64,000 nt of DNA from Carex sylvatica (GCA_964058845.1 CAXKVR010000008.1:682001-746000), one strand, 5' to 3'. Shown: positions 23,124 through 35,600, counted from the stretch's first letter. Numbers and translations are program-made. The notes: generated from the letters alone by a model not told the origin.

Positions 23124-23890
23124 TTAAATATAGAGTGAGGCTATAGCAATATGTATTGCGCATATTGATTCATCTATGTACCTTTATTTTCAAAGTCTAT
23201 ACAATTTGATTGAACTCTATGTGAAAATACACTTGCAGATTACAATTTCGGTTTGGTTTCAGATTTTTTTTTACTATCTTTTTGGATATGTAGAAAATCA
23301 CTATTTTTGAATAGTTTAGAATCTTTAGATTAAGTTGTTTTCTACTTATATAGAAAAATAGTAAAAAAATAGAAAAAAAAATCTAAAATTTAATCCACAA
23401 ATGAATATTCATATGAAAATAATGTTGAATGGTTCAAATAAAATGTTCAGACTTTTGATAATGGAGATACATAGATTCACAGTACACACCAACATATACT
23501 ATACATGTAGAGTGAAAAAAACGTGTTGTGCCGTGACTAAAATATCAAAGGGTGTTCAAACGTAACTGGTTATGTTTCTCACGTTTAACTATTTTTTCAT
23601 AATTTAAGTTAGTTTATTCAAGATTCACCATTTGATTAAGACCTAACAGTCCTAATTACACGTGACTTGTATGATTACGTGCCGTGCTGTGACCGGATCT
23701 TTCACGTGCCGTGCCGTGACCAAATATCAAGAAATGATCACAGCACGCAAATAATCATGACACGCGATGCATGAATTACGATACAGAACAATAATATGTT
23801 CCATGCCGTTCTGTAATAGAACCGACTCCGTCGTACCATTTTTCTCACTCTAATACATGTTAGTACTACCATATAGCCTGACTCTTAGAT
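23124..23890. mobile_element. Fold-back element split by a nested hAT-like MITE
   Basis: The left arm (AGAGTGAGGCTATAGC...TCATCTATGTACC...TTTTCAAAGTCT) and the reverse complement of the right arm (AAGAGTCAGGCTATATGG...GAATCTATGTATC...) correspond once the insertion at 23509-23852 is removed. The arms are more diverged than in the cluster downstream, so this copy is probably older. Confidence 0.6.
23509..23852. mobile_element. hAT-like MITE, 344 bp, ATACATGT duplication
   Basis: The 8-bp repeat ATACATGT is at 23501-23508 and 23853-23860. The ends AGAGTGAAAAAAACG and, from the right, TAGAGTGAGAAAAATGG are inverted repeats. The interior is dense in GTGCCGTG/CACGGCAC and GTGACC words. Close relatives sit in intron 2 of the TT8-like gene (52142-53092). 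Confidence 0.75.
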
Positions 23891-24059
23891 TTATTCTATG
23901 ACTATTTTGACAATCTTTTTATCTTTTTTTTTAATTGAACCCAAAAACTAGTCTTGTATTACTGGTAAATATTTTTATTGTTCTCGTATTATATAAAAAA
24001 TGAAATATTTATGCGTTTTTTTTCTAGGGAGTAGAGTTAAAATACATCATTAGTTTTGT

Positions 24060-24240
24060 ACTCTAACAATATCTCATATTTCTTTCTCCGTTTTCAAAAT
24101 TCAAACATTCGATTCGAACTGATTAATATAATATCTATATTAAAATGTGCTTAGAGATCAAATTTAATATATTTTGCAAACTTTTTACTATTTATTTTAG
24201 AGAATGTTCCGATCTCTCAAGCCATCATATCCGAGCGCAT
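24060..24240. mobile_element. Single-arm fragment of the fold-back family
   Basis: It contains CATATTTCTTTCTCCGTTTT, then AAATTCAAACATTCGATTCG, and the core AAAATGTGCTTAGAGATCAA, matching the left arm of the element at 25888-26291. The partner arm is missing. Confidence 0.55.
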
Positions 24241-24514
24241 CTCCAACTAGTTTAACAGAAAAAATATTCTAATTTTATCTAACTTTTATTTTCAGCGCTC
24301 GTATTCAAATTATTAAAGTTATATTTATAGCATTTTAAAATGCTACTCACAAGCATTTAAATCTTTATCTGCAAGCAACTCAATTCTAAATCTGTGTAGC
24401 TTTAACTTTTAACTATTTTTGTCTTCAAACAAAAAAAAACAAGATTTTTTTTATCCACTCTTTTTTATTTTTTTTTCTCTGATCATTCTCGTCCATTTTC
24501 TAGACGATCCGTGA

Positions 24515-24600
24515 TGAATTTTATGATTTTAAAAAGTCGAATATTGAGCCGTTGCACGGAGACCCTATATGTTACGCATAACATATTCCTATATATATAT
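24515..24600. mobile_element. Right-arm fragment of the fold-back family
   Basis: TTGAGCCGTTGCACGGAGAC followed by GTTACGCATAACATATTCCT and a TA run matches the right arm of the element at 26330-26718. The rest of this copy is absent. Confidence 0.6.
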
Positions 24601-24601
24601 A

Positions 24602-25006
24602 GAGTACGGCTAACACGCTTCCTCTAGCATATCGACAATATGCTTTCGGCCTTCAAAATCTATTGAATCAGCTTCAAATGACAAATCTAAACCATTCAAA
24701 CCAATGTCCTTAACGAGAGCTTCGTTTTCATGTAAAAAATTTTACGTTTCAAATTTATTTACTATCAAGTCAAGCGATCAAAATATAAAGGATTTTGTGC
24801 ATATTTTAATGCACTATTTTGCTCATTTTTTGACCACTTGACTTGATAGTAAATAAATTCGAAACTTAAATTTTTTAATATGAAAACAAAGCTCTCGTTA
24901 AGAAGATTGGTTTGAACGGTTCAAATTTTTTATTTGAACCCGATTCAATAGATTTTAGAGACCGGAAGCATATTGTTGATATAATAGTGAAAATGTATTA
25001 GTCGTA

Positions 25007-25009
<3 letters not shown>
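24602..25009. mobile_element. Fold-back element 1 of the cluster
   Basis: The ends read GAGTACGGCTAACACG and, from the right, GAGTACGACTAATACA. Both arms then carry CAATATGCTT, the TTGAACGGTT/AACCATTCAA box and TTATTTACTATCAAGTCAAG around a short loop. This member lacks the usual GGAGACCAAATTTTAT core, so it is a divergent subtype. Confidence 0.75.
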
Positions 25010-25051
<42 letters not shown>

Positions 25052-25052
25052 G

Positions 25053-25426
25053 AGGAGGGATCAGATGACATCCTTTTTTGGTGACATCGGATGACACTGT
25101 CCATTTTCAAAGTTTTCAAAGTCCAAACGGTCAATCCAAACTGTTCAACTTGATGGATATGTTAAAATGTGCCTGCAGATCAAATTTTATATTTTTTGGA
25201 ATTTTTTTACTATTTATTAAGTATTTAACAAAATCGCTATATTCAGACCGTTGAATTTTTGTACCCATCTGAATAAATATTAAAAAAATTCAGAAAAATA
25301 TAAAATTTGATCTGCAAGCATATTTTAACATATCCATCAAGTTGAACGGTTTGGATCGACCGTTTGGACTTTGAAAATGGACGGTGTCATTCGATGTCAC
25401 CAAAAAAAGGTGTCATCCGATCCCTC

Positions 25427-25428
<2 letters not shown>
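25053..25428. mobile_element. Fold-back element 2
   Basis: The arms start GAGGGATCAGATGACATCC and, from the right, GAGGGATCGGATGACACC, followed in both by TTTTTTGGTGACATCG. The inner core has TCCAAACGGTCAATCCAAAC and TGCAGATCAAATTTTATATT. It sits between a (CT)n(TA)n run and a (TA)n(GA)n run. Confidence 0.85.
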
Positions 25429-25458
<30 letters not shown>

Positions 25459-25460
<2 letters not shown>

Positions 25461-25878
25461 TGGCTAATGTGCATTCGGAAGCATATGGCCCGAAGTGCTT
25501 ACGGTCCAAATTTGAAATTTCAAAACTCAAAAAGTCAATTCGAACCGTTCATCTTGTTCTCCATATTAATATGTGCTTGGAGACCAAATTTTATATTTTT
25601 ATGATTTTTTTTACTATTTATTAAGTATTTTACAAAATTGTTGATTCAACGGTGGCTGTTGATTTTACTGTTTTGTTAAGCCACCGTTGGATCAACAATT
25701 TTATGAAATACTTAATAAATAGTAAAAAAATTCAGAAAAATATAAAATTTGGTCTCCAAGCAGATATTAATATGGAGAACAAGATGAACGGTTCGGATCG
25801 ACTTTTTGAGTTTTGAAATTTCAAATTTGGACCATAAGCACTTCGGTTCATATGCTTCCGAAAGCATATTAGCCACTA
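25459..25878. mobile_element. Fold-back element 3
   Basis: The arms start GTGGCTAATGTGCATTCGG and, from the right, GTGGCTAATATGCTTTCGG, followed by GAAGCATATG in both. The core TTCATCTTGTTCTCCATATT and CTTGGAGACCAAATTTTATA is well conserved. The loop carries its own inverted repeat, CAACGGTGGC...GCCACCGTTG. Confidence 0.85.
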
Positions 25879-25887
25879 TATATATAT

Positions 25888-26291
25888 GAGGTGGGTTAAA
25901 ATGCACTCTTTTTTGTGCTTCTAACGTGCATCCTCCCCTCATATCTTCATTTTCAAAGTTCAAATAATTGATTCGAACCTTCCAATGTGTTATTCATATT
26001 AAAATGTGTTTGGAGACCAAATTTTATATTTATTGAAAAAAAATTACTATTTTTAAATTTTTTTTTGATTAAACTAAACAATAATAAAAAAATTCAGCAA
26101 AGTGATGATTTTCAAAAATTCTGAAAAAATAATAAAAGATTTCTAAAAAATGTAAAATTTGGTCTCCAAACACATTTTAATATGAAGAACACGTTGGAAG
26201 GTTTGAATCGATTATTTGAACTTTGAAAATGAAGATATGAGGGGAGGATGCACGTTAGGAGCACAAAAAAGAGTGCATTTTAACTCTCCTC
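25888..26291. mobile_element. Fold-back element 4
   Basis: The terminal arms are almost perfect inverted copies for about 70 bp: GAGGTGGGTTAAAATGCAC against GAGGAGAGTTAAAATGCAC, then CTCTTTTTTGTGCTYCTAAC and TGCATCCTCCCCTCATATC in both. The core with GTTTGGAGACCAAATTTTAT follows. Confidence 0.87.
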
Positions 26292-26329
26292 TCTCTCTCT
26301 CTCTCTCTCTCTGTATATATATATATATA

Positions 26330-26718
26330 TGGAACTTGCTAGCATGCTATGCATAACATAGAGGGTCTCCGTGCAACGGCTCAATATTCACTTTTTAAAA
26401 TCCTAACAGTCGATCCGAACCGTTCATCTTGTTCTCCATATTAATATGTGTTTGGAGACCAAATTTTATATTTTTTGGAAATTTTTACTATTTTTTAGAT
26501 TTATTGAAAATTGCTGTTTTTTATGGTCCAGATTTGTTGAAAACAGCGAAAAGATAGTAAAAAAATTTCAAAAATTGTAAAATTTAGTCTCCAAACACAT
26601 ATTAATATGTAGAACAAGATGAACAGTTCGGATCGACCATTAGGATTTAAAAAAATCAAATATTCAGCCGTTGCACGGAGGCCCTCTATGCTATGCATAT
26701 CATGCTAGCATATTCCTA
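26330..26718. mobile_element. Fold-back element 5
   Basis: The arms start GGAACTTGCTAGCATGCTAT and, from the right, GGAATATGCTAGCATGATAT. Both then carry CATAGAGGG and CTCCGTGCAACGGCT before the shared core TTCATCTTGTTCTCCATATT. It is flanked by (CT)n(TA)n on the left and TATATATATGAG on the right. Confidence 0.87.
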
Positions 26719-26727
26719 TATATATAT

Positions 26728-27140
26728 GAGTAAGTCTACCATACATTGCAATGCATAGGCACCTCTGTGCATTGGACTATAAATCACCATATTCAAAGTC
26801 CAAATGACCGATCCAAACTGTTCATCTTGTTCTCCATATTAATATGTGCTTGGAGACCAAATTTTACATTTTTTGGAATTTTTTTACTATTTATTAAGCC
26901 ACATTGAAAATCGCTGATCCAACGGTTACAGTAAAATCAAAAGGCACCGTTGGATCAGTGATTTTCAAAGTGACTTAATAAATAGTAAACAAATTCCAAA
27001 AAATATAAAATTTGGTCTCCAAGCACATATTAATATGGAGAACAAGATGAACGGTTTGGATCAGTTATTTGGACTTTGAATCCGTGATTTATAGTCCAAT
27101 GCACAAAAGTGCCTATGCATTACAATGTATGGTAGCCGTA

Positions 27141-27143
<3 letters not shown>
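26728..27143. mobile_element. Fold-back element 6
   Basis: The arms start GAGTAAGTCTACCATACATTG and, from the right, GAGTACGGCTACCATACATT. Both then carry GCATAGGCAC and GTGCATTGGACTATAAATCA, followed by the shared core. The loop has a second palindrome, GATCCAACGGT...ACCGTTGGATC. A (TA)15 run follows at 27143-27172. Confidence 0.87.
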
Positions 27144-27174
<31 letters not shown>

Positions 27175-27216
27175 TTATTAATACAAGGAAACATTCATTA
27201 TGCCAATATATATAAC

Positions 27217-29326
27217 TGAAGTCAAATGTTAGTGTAATATATCAATTGACAATGGAAGCGTCTAATTGTCCACAAATATTTGTCCATCATTTGTTCACAA
27301 AGAAACAGTTATTTGACCTGCGTCAATCCTGTAAATTTAATAATTTAATACTGTAACTTGTAAAAATAATCTTATAAAAAACGTAATAAAAAATTTCAAA
27401 CATCTAGAAACTTTCATTAACGGTTTGCAACTTGGCCAACTTGGCAAACTAACTGTATTTCGTGCGGAATTACTTGACAACGAACTGTACTTTTCTTACT
27501 AACGATTAATGACAGTTATTTGCAGTTAATGACAATTTTATAAAAACTTCTAAAACATTCTAAACCAGGAAAATATCTACAACTGGCATTTTTTTTTCAA
27601 AATAAACCTTAAAATTTTTTTTTCTGCAAAATTATAATTTTTTTTAAAAATTTCATAATTTTTTCCTTCAGGCTCTCACTGTAAATTTCAATACTGCAAA
27701 ATCAATGCTGTAAAATTAACTTGTGCCAATCCTGTAAAATTACTAAATCAATACTGTAACTTATGTAACAAATATTATAAAAACGCAATTATCATTTTCA
27801 ACTATCTAGGAACACTGTCATTAGACTTGCGTCAATATTGTAAAATTACTAACTCTATGATGTAACTTATGTAACAAATAATATAAAAACATAATTATCA
27901 TTTTCAAACATCCAGTAAAACTTTCATTTAACTTGCATAAATCCTGTAAGATTACTAACTCAATGCTGTTACTTATATAACACATCTTACATAAAATGTA
28001 ATTAAAATTTTCAAACATTCAGAAACTTTAAAACTACCAGTACAAATTTAATGTGCCATATCCAGTAAAATGTTATATATATCTTGTAATTCAGATATAT
28101 ATGTATTGTAAAAAATGGTGAATACACAATCAAATGAAATAACAACAAATAATATTCAGATAAAATCTCTGTTAAAATGCTAGATCTGTTACTGCATACA
28201 ATGAATTGTATTTATATGTGTGTCCATAGACAAGATCAATACAGTTAAATATTCACAACCACATTGTTAAATGAAACTTTGAAACTACCATTATCAATAC
28301 TCCATATCGTCTATTTATCATCTCTTTCCTCCAGATTTTCACAAGATGAATACTGTAAAATTAACAGGAAAAATACTATAAAATTAACATATCAATACTC
28401 CATATTGCCTCTCTATCATCTCTCATTCATGTCGCCTTTCTCAGATCATCTCTTCATATCTCCTCCATATCAAAATTCAACAGAAATAAATAAATAATTA
28501 CGAGATAATGCGAGATCCGTTATTGAACAGTAAGTGATACAATTAAAATTCAAATCAATGTTTATATAATGCATACATGCTTGAGACTACATCAATTCAA
28601 ATGAAACTTTAATAGAAGCAAGAAAATCATGATTATCAATTCAAATCAATAGAAGGAACGAAACTTAAATCGATTAGTAAATAAACAAGTTGTTTTGAAT
28701 ACTGTAAAACTATAAGATGCATATTGTAAAACTACAAAGTGAATACTGTAAAATAATTCAATTATGCTCCAGATCGCTCCTCTAGATTGCCTCTCTTAGA
28801 TCGTCATACGCTCGTACTCTTGTACTCCGTTGCCTCTCTTAGAGAAAAAAGCGCTGACGAGTAGTCGTACGCTCGTACTCTATCGCTACCGCTCGTTTGG
28901 CACTGCTAGTCGTCAGGACAGTAGTATTCGAAGCATGGTGGAGCGCTGCGGCCAGTGATCTGCTACCTCCGGCGATGTCGAGGGCGAGGTTGATTGGAGC
29001 ATCATGGGATACTTGAGCAAGGCGGAGAAGTTGAGTAATGGAGAGATCAAGAGTAGATCTGACAGATAAAAAGTTGGAATCTTGAAGTTTAGATATGATA
29101 GTAGAAGACGGTGAGCAAGGAGAAAAGAAAGAGAAAGAAATTCAAAAAACGAAATTTGATTGAAAATTTGAGAAGTAAAATTCGAAAAGTTACGACATGT
29201 TTAAATAGAGCAGAGGAGACCATTAAAAACCGTTAAAAAGTGAAAACTGGATAATGCAGTGGACAGATGGTGGACAATAACCTTTTCTCATTGACAATTA
29301 TTAAGGAGCTGTCAAATAAAATTTAT
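27217..29326. mobile_element. Possible 2.1-kb long-TIR element
   Basis: The left end CAATTGACAATGGAAGCG...ATTGTCCACAAATATTTGTCCA resembles the reverse complement of the right end (ATAATTGTCAATGAGAAAAG...TTATTGTCCACCATCTGTCCA). The inverted match is patchy and no target duplication was found. The interior has ~106-bp tandem repeats and a GC-richer patch (28790-29060). On the - strand the right end has a TATA-like CTATTTAAACATG followed by a CT-rich leader-like stretch. No protein could be recognised. Confidence 0.4.
27718..28030. repeat. ~106-bp tandem repeat, three copies
   Basis: Units begin at 27718, 27824 and 27930 with AACTTGTGCCAATCCTGTAA or variants. They share CTGTAAAATTACTAA, TGTAACTTATGTAACA and ATTTTCAAACATCCAG. 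A degenerate extra copy lies at about 27312-27420, and shorter TACTGTAAAA words recur as far as 28750. Confidence 0.75.
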
Positions 29327-29678
29327 TTCATGGACACGTAGAATGATTTGATAGTATTGTAGGGTAAAATTTTAGAGGAGTTGCATCGAGCAGAAAGAGA
29401 AAATGAACACGGGAGGAAAAGGGAAATCAAACCAAACCAAAGACAAAACAACACCAAAAGAGAACTGAAAAACATGTAAAAGGGACGGTGAGCCGGAAGC
29501 CGCGAGAGAAGAAAACGGAGAAGAGAGAGAAAGAACGCGAAGCACAACTTAAACAAAGAAGAGATAGATAGAGAAAGAGGCGATGCGTCGATTTGAAAGC
29601 GCATCGCCTGAGATTCCACTGTCGTCCCCTTGGCATCCTTTCTCTCTCCTCGAAAATTCTCGTGATGTATTGTTATCC

Positions 29679-32600
29679 ATGGCGCCTCTCATGGCTGGCT
29701 CTTTCTTCTTCCTACTCCTCCTACTCTTTTTCCTTTTGCTGTTTTTCATCTTCGTTTGTCGGCCCTGGCGATTCTTCGGACGATTCTCCAGGTCCATCGA
29801 GGTACAATACAATCCGTAATGCATCCTGGTTTCCAGCTCCGGTCATCTCTTATTCCGTGCAGAAACTGCCCCTTGATCTTTGTTTCTTTCACATCACCGA
29901 GTTGGGAAGATGGTGTTCAAGGAAAAGGCACAGGTCCTGTATCTGAACCGAATGGGAAGGAACTGAGCTATTCTTTTCTTGAGCTGAGTTAAAGGGAATT
30001 TATTCTCTTTTGTTTTTGTTGAAATGGGTGGTTAGTTAATCGGACTTCCAAATTGCAATATTGTAGGGGTCTCTGTGGCTCACAAATTATGAATTAGGAA
30101 ATGCAATGCCCCTTTAGATGAAGCTTGTATTTTTTGGAATTCCGATCAGCTAAACCATGGTTTCTTCTTGTTATTGATTCCAATATCCAAGTCTAGTCCA
30201 TTGACCACGACAGTTCTAATTTTCCTATCATTGTTGCTTGTATACTACCATCAGCTCGGGAGGGTGGAAGGAACATGCCATGTTGCAGATCATTGGATAT
30301 CAGTTGTGCACTATTGCTTTCAATCTGGAAAAAATAGGCACAGAAATTTGTAGTTATGCACTGTGGTTTGGTTTGTGATGCAAATAGTACCACTATGGTA
30401 ATGTAGGACCAAATCCCTACTGGTTTAGGTCTCTAACAGATCACCATCTCATCATGTGTTTTCTTGCACATCAATTCTTATTTTCCAACACCTAAATGCA
30501 CCTCAAATTATAATTATTAATGGCTACTGGCTACTGGTAATTTAAAAATGTATTTTTATTTTTTTTTGCAAGAGAAAAGAAAATCATCAATTCAATTTCT
30601 CCAAGTTGCACGGCATTTCTAATTTATATGCTTTTTTTTTTTTCTCTTCCAGACACATGACATTACCAGGCCTCTTATTTCTGAGACCTTAGATGGTTTT
30701 TCAAGCCAGAGCAATCGTCTGGCTAGAAGCATAGGTGAACAGAGACAAGTAATACAAATAGATGAGAATGGATCTTCAATTAGAAATCACTGCTTTGTCG
30801 GCAGGAATTCCCTTGAACCTGCTATTATTCAAGGTACCTGTTTATATTTCAGGCAAATTCTATTTTAGTATTTCTGAAGCTCACAAATGCACACCCTCCC
30901 TTCTCTGCACTTTGCATACGTGAGTCAGCAAGAACACTAGTTTGCTTAGCGCTGTGTAAAAATAGGGGCTATCTTGAGGGCAAAGTAGGCAATTTAATTG
31001 AAACATGAGGATAATTGGCCAAGTGATAAATAATTGAATATTTGTTGTATCTCATTTCAGCTACACAAACCTAGAATTCTTGCGAGCTTTTGTGATGTTA
31101 TATATCTTATGCTCATATTTTACTACTACTTGTTTACTGGTAGAGTTCATATTCACGAGTTTAGAGTTTGTTTCTTAATCTAACTTTTCTTCATGAGATG
31201 CACATGGATTTAGTATCTCAATTAAGGCTTAATTTACCTGGTTAAACATATGTACCGGTGTTGAGATTTTTTAATCTTATTTTTCTTAATATATATTTAT
31301 ACAACTGTTTTGACCACGATTGACATGGGACGAAGTGGTGAAAAGGGGCTTTAAGGAATGGAATGTATCCAAGGAGTTGGCTTCATACATGAAGGCGTGG
31401 GCCAGAACCATGACATAGGAAATATTGTTTAGGGGTAGTATTATAGGCCTTAGGATTCAGGGTCAAGGACGTAGAGCTTAGGATTTTGACCCCTATGATC
31501 TATAGTTTAGGGATAATATAGTTAGTATTAGTATTGTTACTATTAGTATTACTACTACTACTACTACTACTACTATTATTATTTTTCTTACTATTTTTTT
31601 ACTATCTACCTTGACTTTATGATCATGATTGGGTTTCATTTCTAGCCTACCCCAACTTTTTTGGGACTAAAGGCTTGGTTGTTGTTGTTGTATTTATACA
31701 ACTGTTTTATTTTTTGCTCATTATTTATTTGTTCTCTTGAGACAGAAGAGAGGGATGTGCATGAAGTTGGGAACACACTCAAGAGAACTTCTGTCACCAG
31801 CTGGAGCACTCCTGATTCAAAACACCTAAAACAACATGGGAGGGATTTTCCCCTTCCTTTCAAGGATGCCAAGTTTCCACGTAAGCCTCCCAACTCTTTG
31901 CACTTCTTTTCAGACTTGCAGTGTGCGTGGGGGGGGGGGGGGGGGGGGGGGGTGCATTTTAAGTTTAAGCAAAACATAAATTAAACAATGAACTCAAAAC
32001 AAATCAATGATAATCAAATTGTAATTTTCATTAATGGTTTTCAGTTGACCAAAATTGTTTTTAAGATATTCTTATTTTGGTTGAGCAAATATGATGCTCG
32101 TCATGTTTTGATCGACATAATCTTTATTTTTCGTAGTTGGGTATTAGCAGATGACCCCAATGTACAATGATATAGAGAAGTGTTAGAAATATTTGCATTC
32201 TTGTAAAATGCCAAATAAATGAGGAATAACAAAAGTAGCCCGAGTTCATTGGTTGAGTTTATATGATCTTGGTCATGTTGTTATTACTGTAATCTTTACC
32301 ATTCATGGTTGGGTATCAGCAGATACCCCCAAAGTAGAATGGCACAGAGATGTGAAAGTTAGTAGTACTCATATGCTTTTAAAAGTTGCCAATAATTGAG
32401 GAAGAAATATAGTAGCCCGACAGTTCATTAAATAAGCCTGACCATGTATTTTAGGGGGTCTGTTTGATAAAAGAAGCGTTCACTGATGAATATGCAGTTT
32501 TCCTAAATGAATTCTTGGTTATGCAGTTACACTTACATATTCTTTGATTTTTCTTGTTTTTAATTGTTCATCTGGCTGTGCAGAGATTAGCACTTTGACT

Positions 32601-35600
32601 TTGAAGGTGACATCTGGTCCCTCGAGTGGGCTCTGCATGTCCATCACATCTGTCTCCTCTCCTGCGATTCTCACCATTGGCCGGGTCCCACCAAGCAGAT
32701 TCATATTAAATGATTCAGAGGTTTCTGGAAAACATGCAGTTGTGAAATTTAACAAGGAGGTAAGCTCTGCATTTTTTCTTTTGGTTTTATTATGGTAAGG
32801 AGTTATTGTATGTAAGAGAAGAAAACAACTTCAAACAAATAACTTAACCTTTTTAGGTCAGGTCAGGATACCAGTACAGATACTGTAACCTAACTGAACA
32901 GAAGCGCTTTTTATGTCTGTTTTGCATATCTGTTACTTAGTTATTTCTGTTTAGTCAGTTATATTGGCTCTTGCAATAACCCACAGCCAAAAAACAATAA
33001 CAAAGTAAGATTTAGAAGCCCAATGGCAAAGGAACTAATGCTGTTTCTATGAAAGACATAGACTGTATGCCCACTTACAAATCTCAAATTTCTATAGTAA
33101 TCCTCAATTTCTGTTCTCCCTGTTTATGTGAATGTTATTGTTCTCGATGGTAAAGGAAAAAGAAAAGCTCAAAACTAAACTGATCTGAAATTCAAAATTT
33201 TCCTTATTTCACTTGCATTGTACCCTAGAACAACTACTAATAACATGCTTGATGGTTGCTTTTCAGACTCAGGAATGGGAAATCACTGACTTAGGCAGTC
33301 TAAATGGAACGTATCTGAACTCCATAGCGATTCACCACCCAGATGTGGGGTCGAGGAACCATGGCTCTGCAAATGCACTCTCCAGTGGAGATGTCATAAC
33401 TTTTGGTACCGCTTCAAATGTGTCGGTAAGGACAGTGCCGATGCTTCTGTTGAGTTGTTTGAGTAATTGTAGAATTTTTTTTCAAAGAGCAGTATTTTGA
33501 TAGAACATCCAAATTACCCTCCTGATATATTTGTAACTGATACTCAGCATTAAGAGGTTTGCAAATTAACTTGATCTTGTCAAGATATGTCAAGAAACAA
33601 ACATTTAGTTAATATTGACAATTTTGCCCTGTTAATTTGACAAATCTTGAAATACTGGCTGTTATGGCCCAATTTTGTGGCAGTTAATGACCTAGTTTGC
33701 AATTTTGATATATATTTTAACACTTGCAATCTTGACTGTTGTGATATTTCTCAGGTTAACATTGATCAAAACAACCTAGCAAACTGGCCAAGTGGAAGAG
33801 TTGGGGGCAAAGCTCTGAATGAGATGTTACTTAATCTTCCAAGTCCTGGCATTGGCATAGCATCAGATCCAATGGCCCGGCGCCGAGGTGGGAAGATGCT
33901 TCCTATGGAGGATGTCAGTCTTTCCCAGTACCCTCTTCCTGGTTTTGAGAAGGTCTTGCTTTTTAATTAATAAACCTTTATCAGTTTTAATAAAGTTATA
34001 TATAGTTAATGAATGGGTGCAGAGTTCAAAATAATTACAAGCTTTTCTCTATCAACATAAGTTTTCAGAGCAAGTAGTTAGTTAACAAGTAACCAGCAAG
34101 CAATCTTAGGCCGACATTTCTCATTCTTTGTTTATATATATTATATGTGCAGTTTGGACTTGTTGGGGTTTTTGATGGGCATGGAGGAAGTGGAGCTGCC
34201 GAGACTGCATCCAAGTAAAATTTATTCAATATTATTTATTTACTCATTTTTGTAATTAATATTTTTTCTAAAAGGCAATAAGTAACTTTTAGCTAAGAAC
34301 CTTCCTTTTTTTGTATTGGTTTATGTTGTATTTGTGCCTCCAACAACTGTGATTATCCTTCTTCTTCTTCCTCTATTTTCAAATTTAGGACTTTTCCTGA
34401 AAATGTTGTTAAGATCCTATCTCAATCTGGAGAGAAGGAAAAGGTTCTCTCAAGCTGTGATGCTTCTGGTATTCTTCGGCAAGCTTTTGCTTTGACAGAG
34501 GCTCAAATGAAACATCATGAGTATGAGGTTTTTGCCTCGTCATCTCTGCTTAGCTCATTTTTAATTTTAATTAGATTGAAGTTTATAACACTGGCAGGAC
34601 AAATCTGCCAGTAGTCTAGTACTGGTATTGAGTTTATTTTTCAATCAAATGGTTCTGAGTGTGACTTTATTCTTTCTCTTCTAGTTTGATTGATCTATTA
34701 AATAAATACAAAATTAAGTGTCTGTTGGTACCACCATAACTGTTAAAGTGCCAAAGATCCTAGTGTATTTGGTCCCATGATGTCCTGAGATTCTTACATC
34801 TTAGCTCCAATGAACAGCATTTGCTTACTATTGATATTTCTGTATTTCCAAGAGATTATTGTTGAATAATATTTAATCTCTATTATTTTGTAAATTACCT
34901 TTGTTTTCAGGGTTGTACTGCAACAGCACTTTTGATTTGGTCAGGTTCAAACGGGGATTTCTTTGCCCAATGTGCAAATCTTGGCGATTCGGAATGTGTT
35001 ATGTAGTATGTTCCTGTACCTTTTTCTACTGTCAGAAAATTATTGGGTGGTAGTAATTGAGTTTTTACATACATAATGTGATAATCGCAGCATCAATGGG
35101 AACCAAATAGTCATGACGGAGGAACATAAGGTGAATAGCGTAGGAGAGAGGAGCCGCATAGCCCAAACAGGAAATCCTTTAAAAGATGGCGAATCACGTA
35201 TTAATGGTATGTTTACTTTTGATAATGTAATGAAGGTATATTGTGATGCATCCTGATATGATCTTCATGAAATTGTTGCCCAAAATTTGCCCATATCTTA
35301 GACAGGCCAATTTTATATCACCATTTTACATATCTTATGCAATATTTTAACATAACACCATCTACACCAACTTCACTTTAATGTAGCAAGGTGCAGCCTA
35401 CCTTATTGTGTACATTATATGCCAGTTTAATGTAGGGTGTATCTATTGTACTTCTTTTGTTAGTCAGTATCCATGTGCTTCTCTCAAATTATATTTTAAT
35501 TTGTTTATTTTTTTAATTTTATGCAGGGTTGAACTTGTGCAGGATGCTAGGAGACAGTTTTCTTAAAGCACAAGATACACGCTTTATCTCAGAGCCGTTT

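Noticed and set aside
28790..29060. GC-richer patch as a gene exon on the - strand
   Set aside because: No frame longer than about 40 codons and no recognisable motif; kept only as part of a possible long-TIR element.
31549..31582. ACT/ATT trinucleotide microsatellite in KAPP intron 2
   Set aside because: Ordinary short tandem repeat without visible functional context.
31642..31977. - strand frame with a proline run
   Set aside because: The proline run is the complement of G24 and the frame overlaps a well-supported KAPP exon on the + strand.
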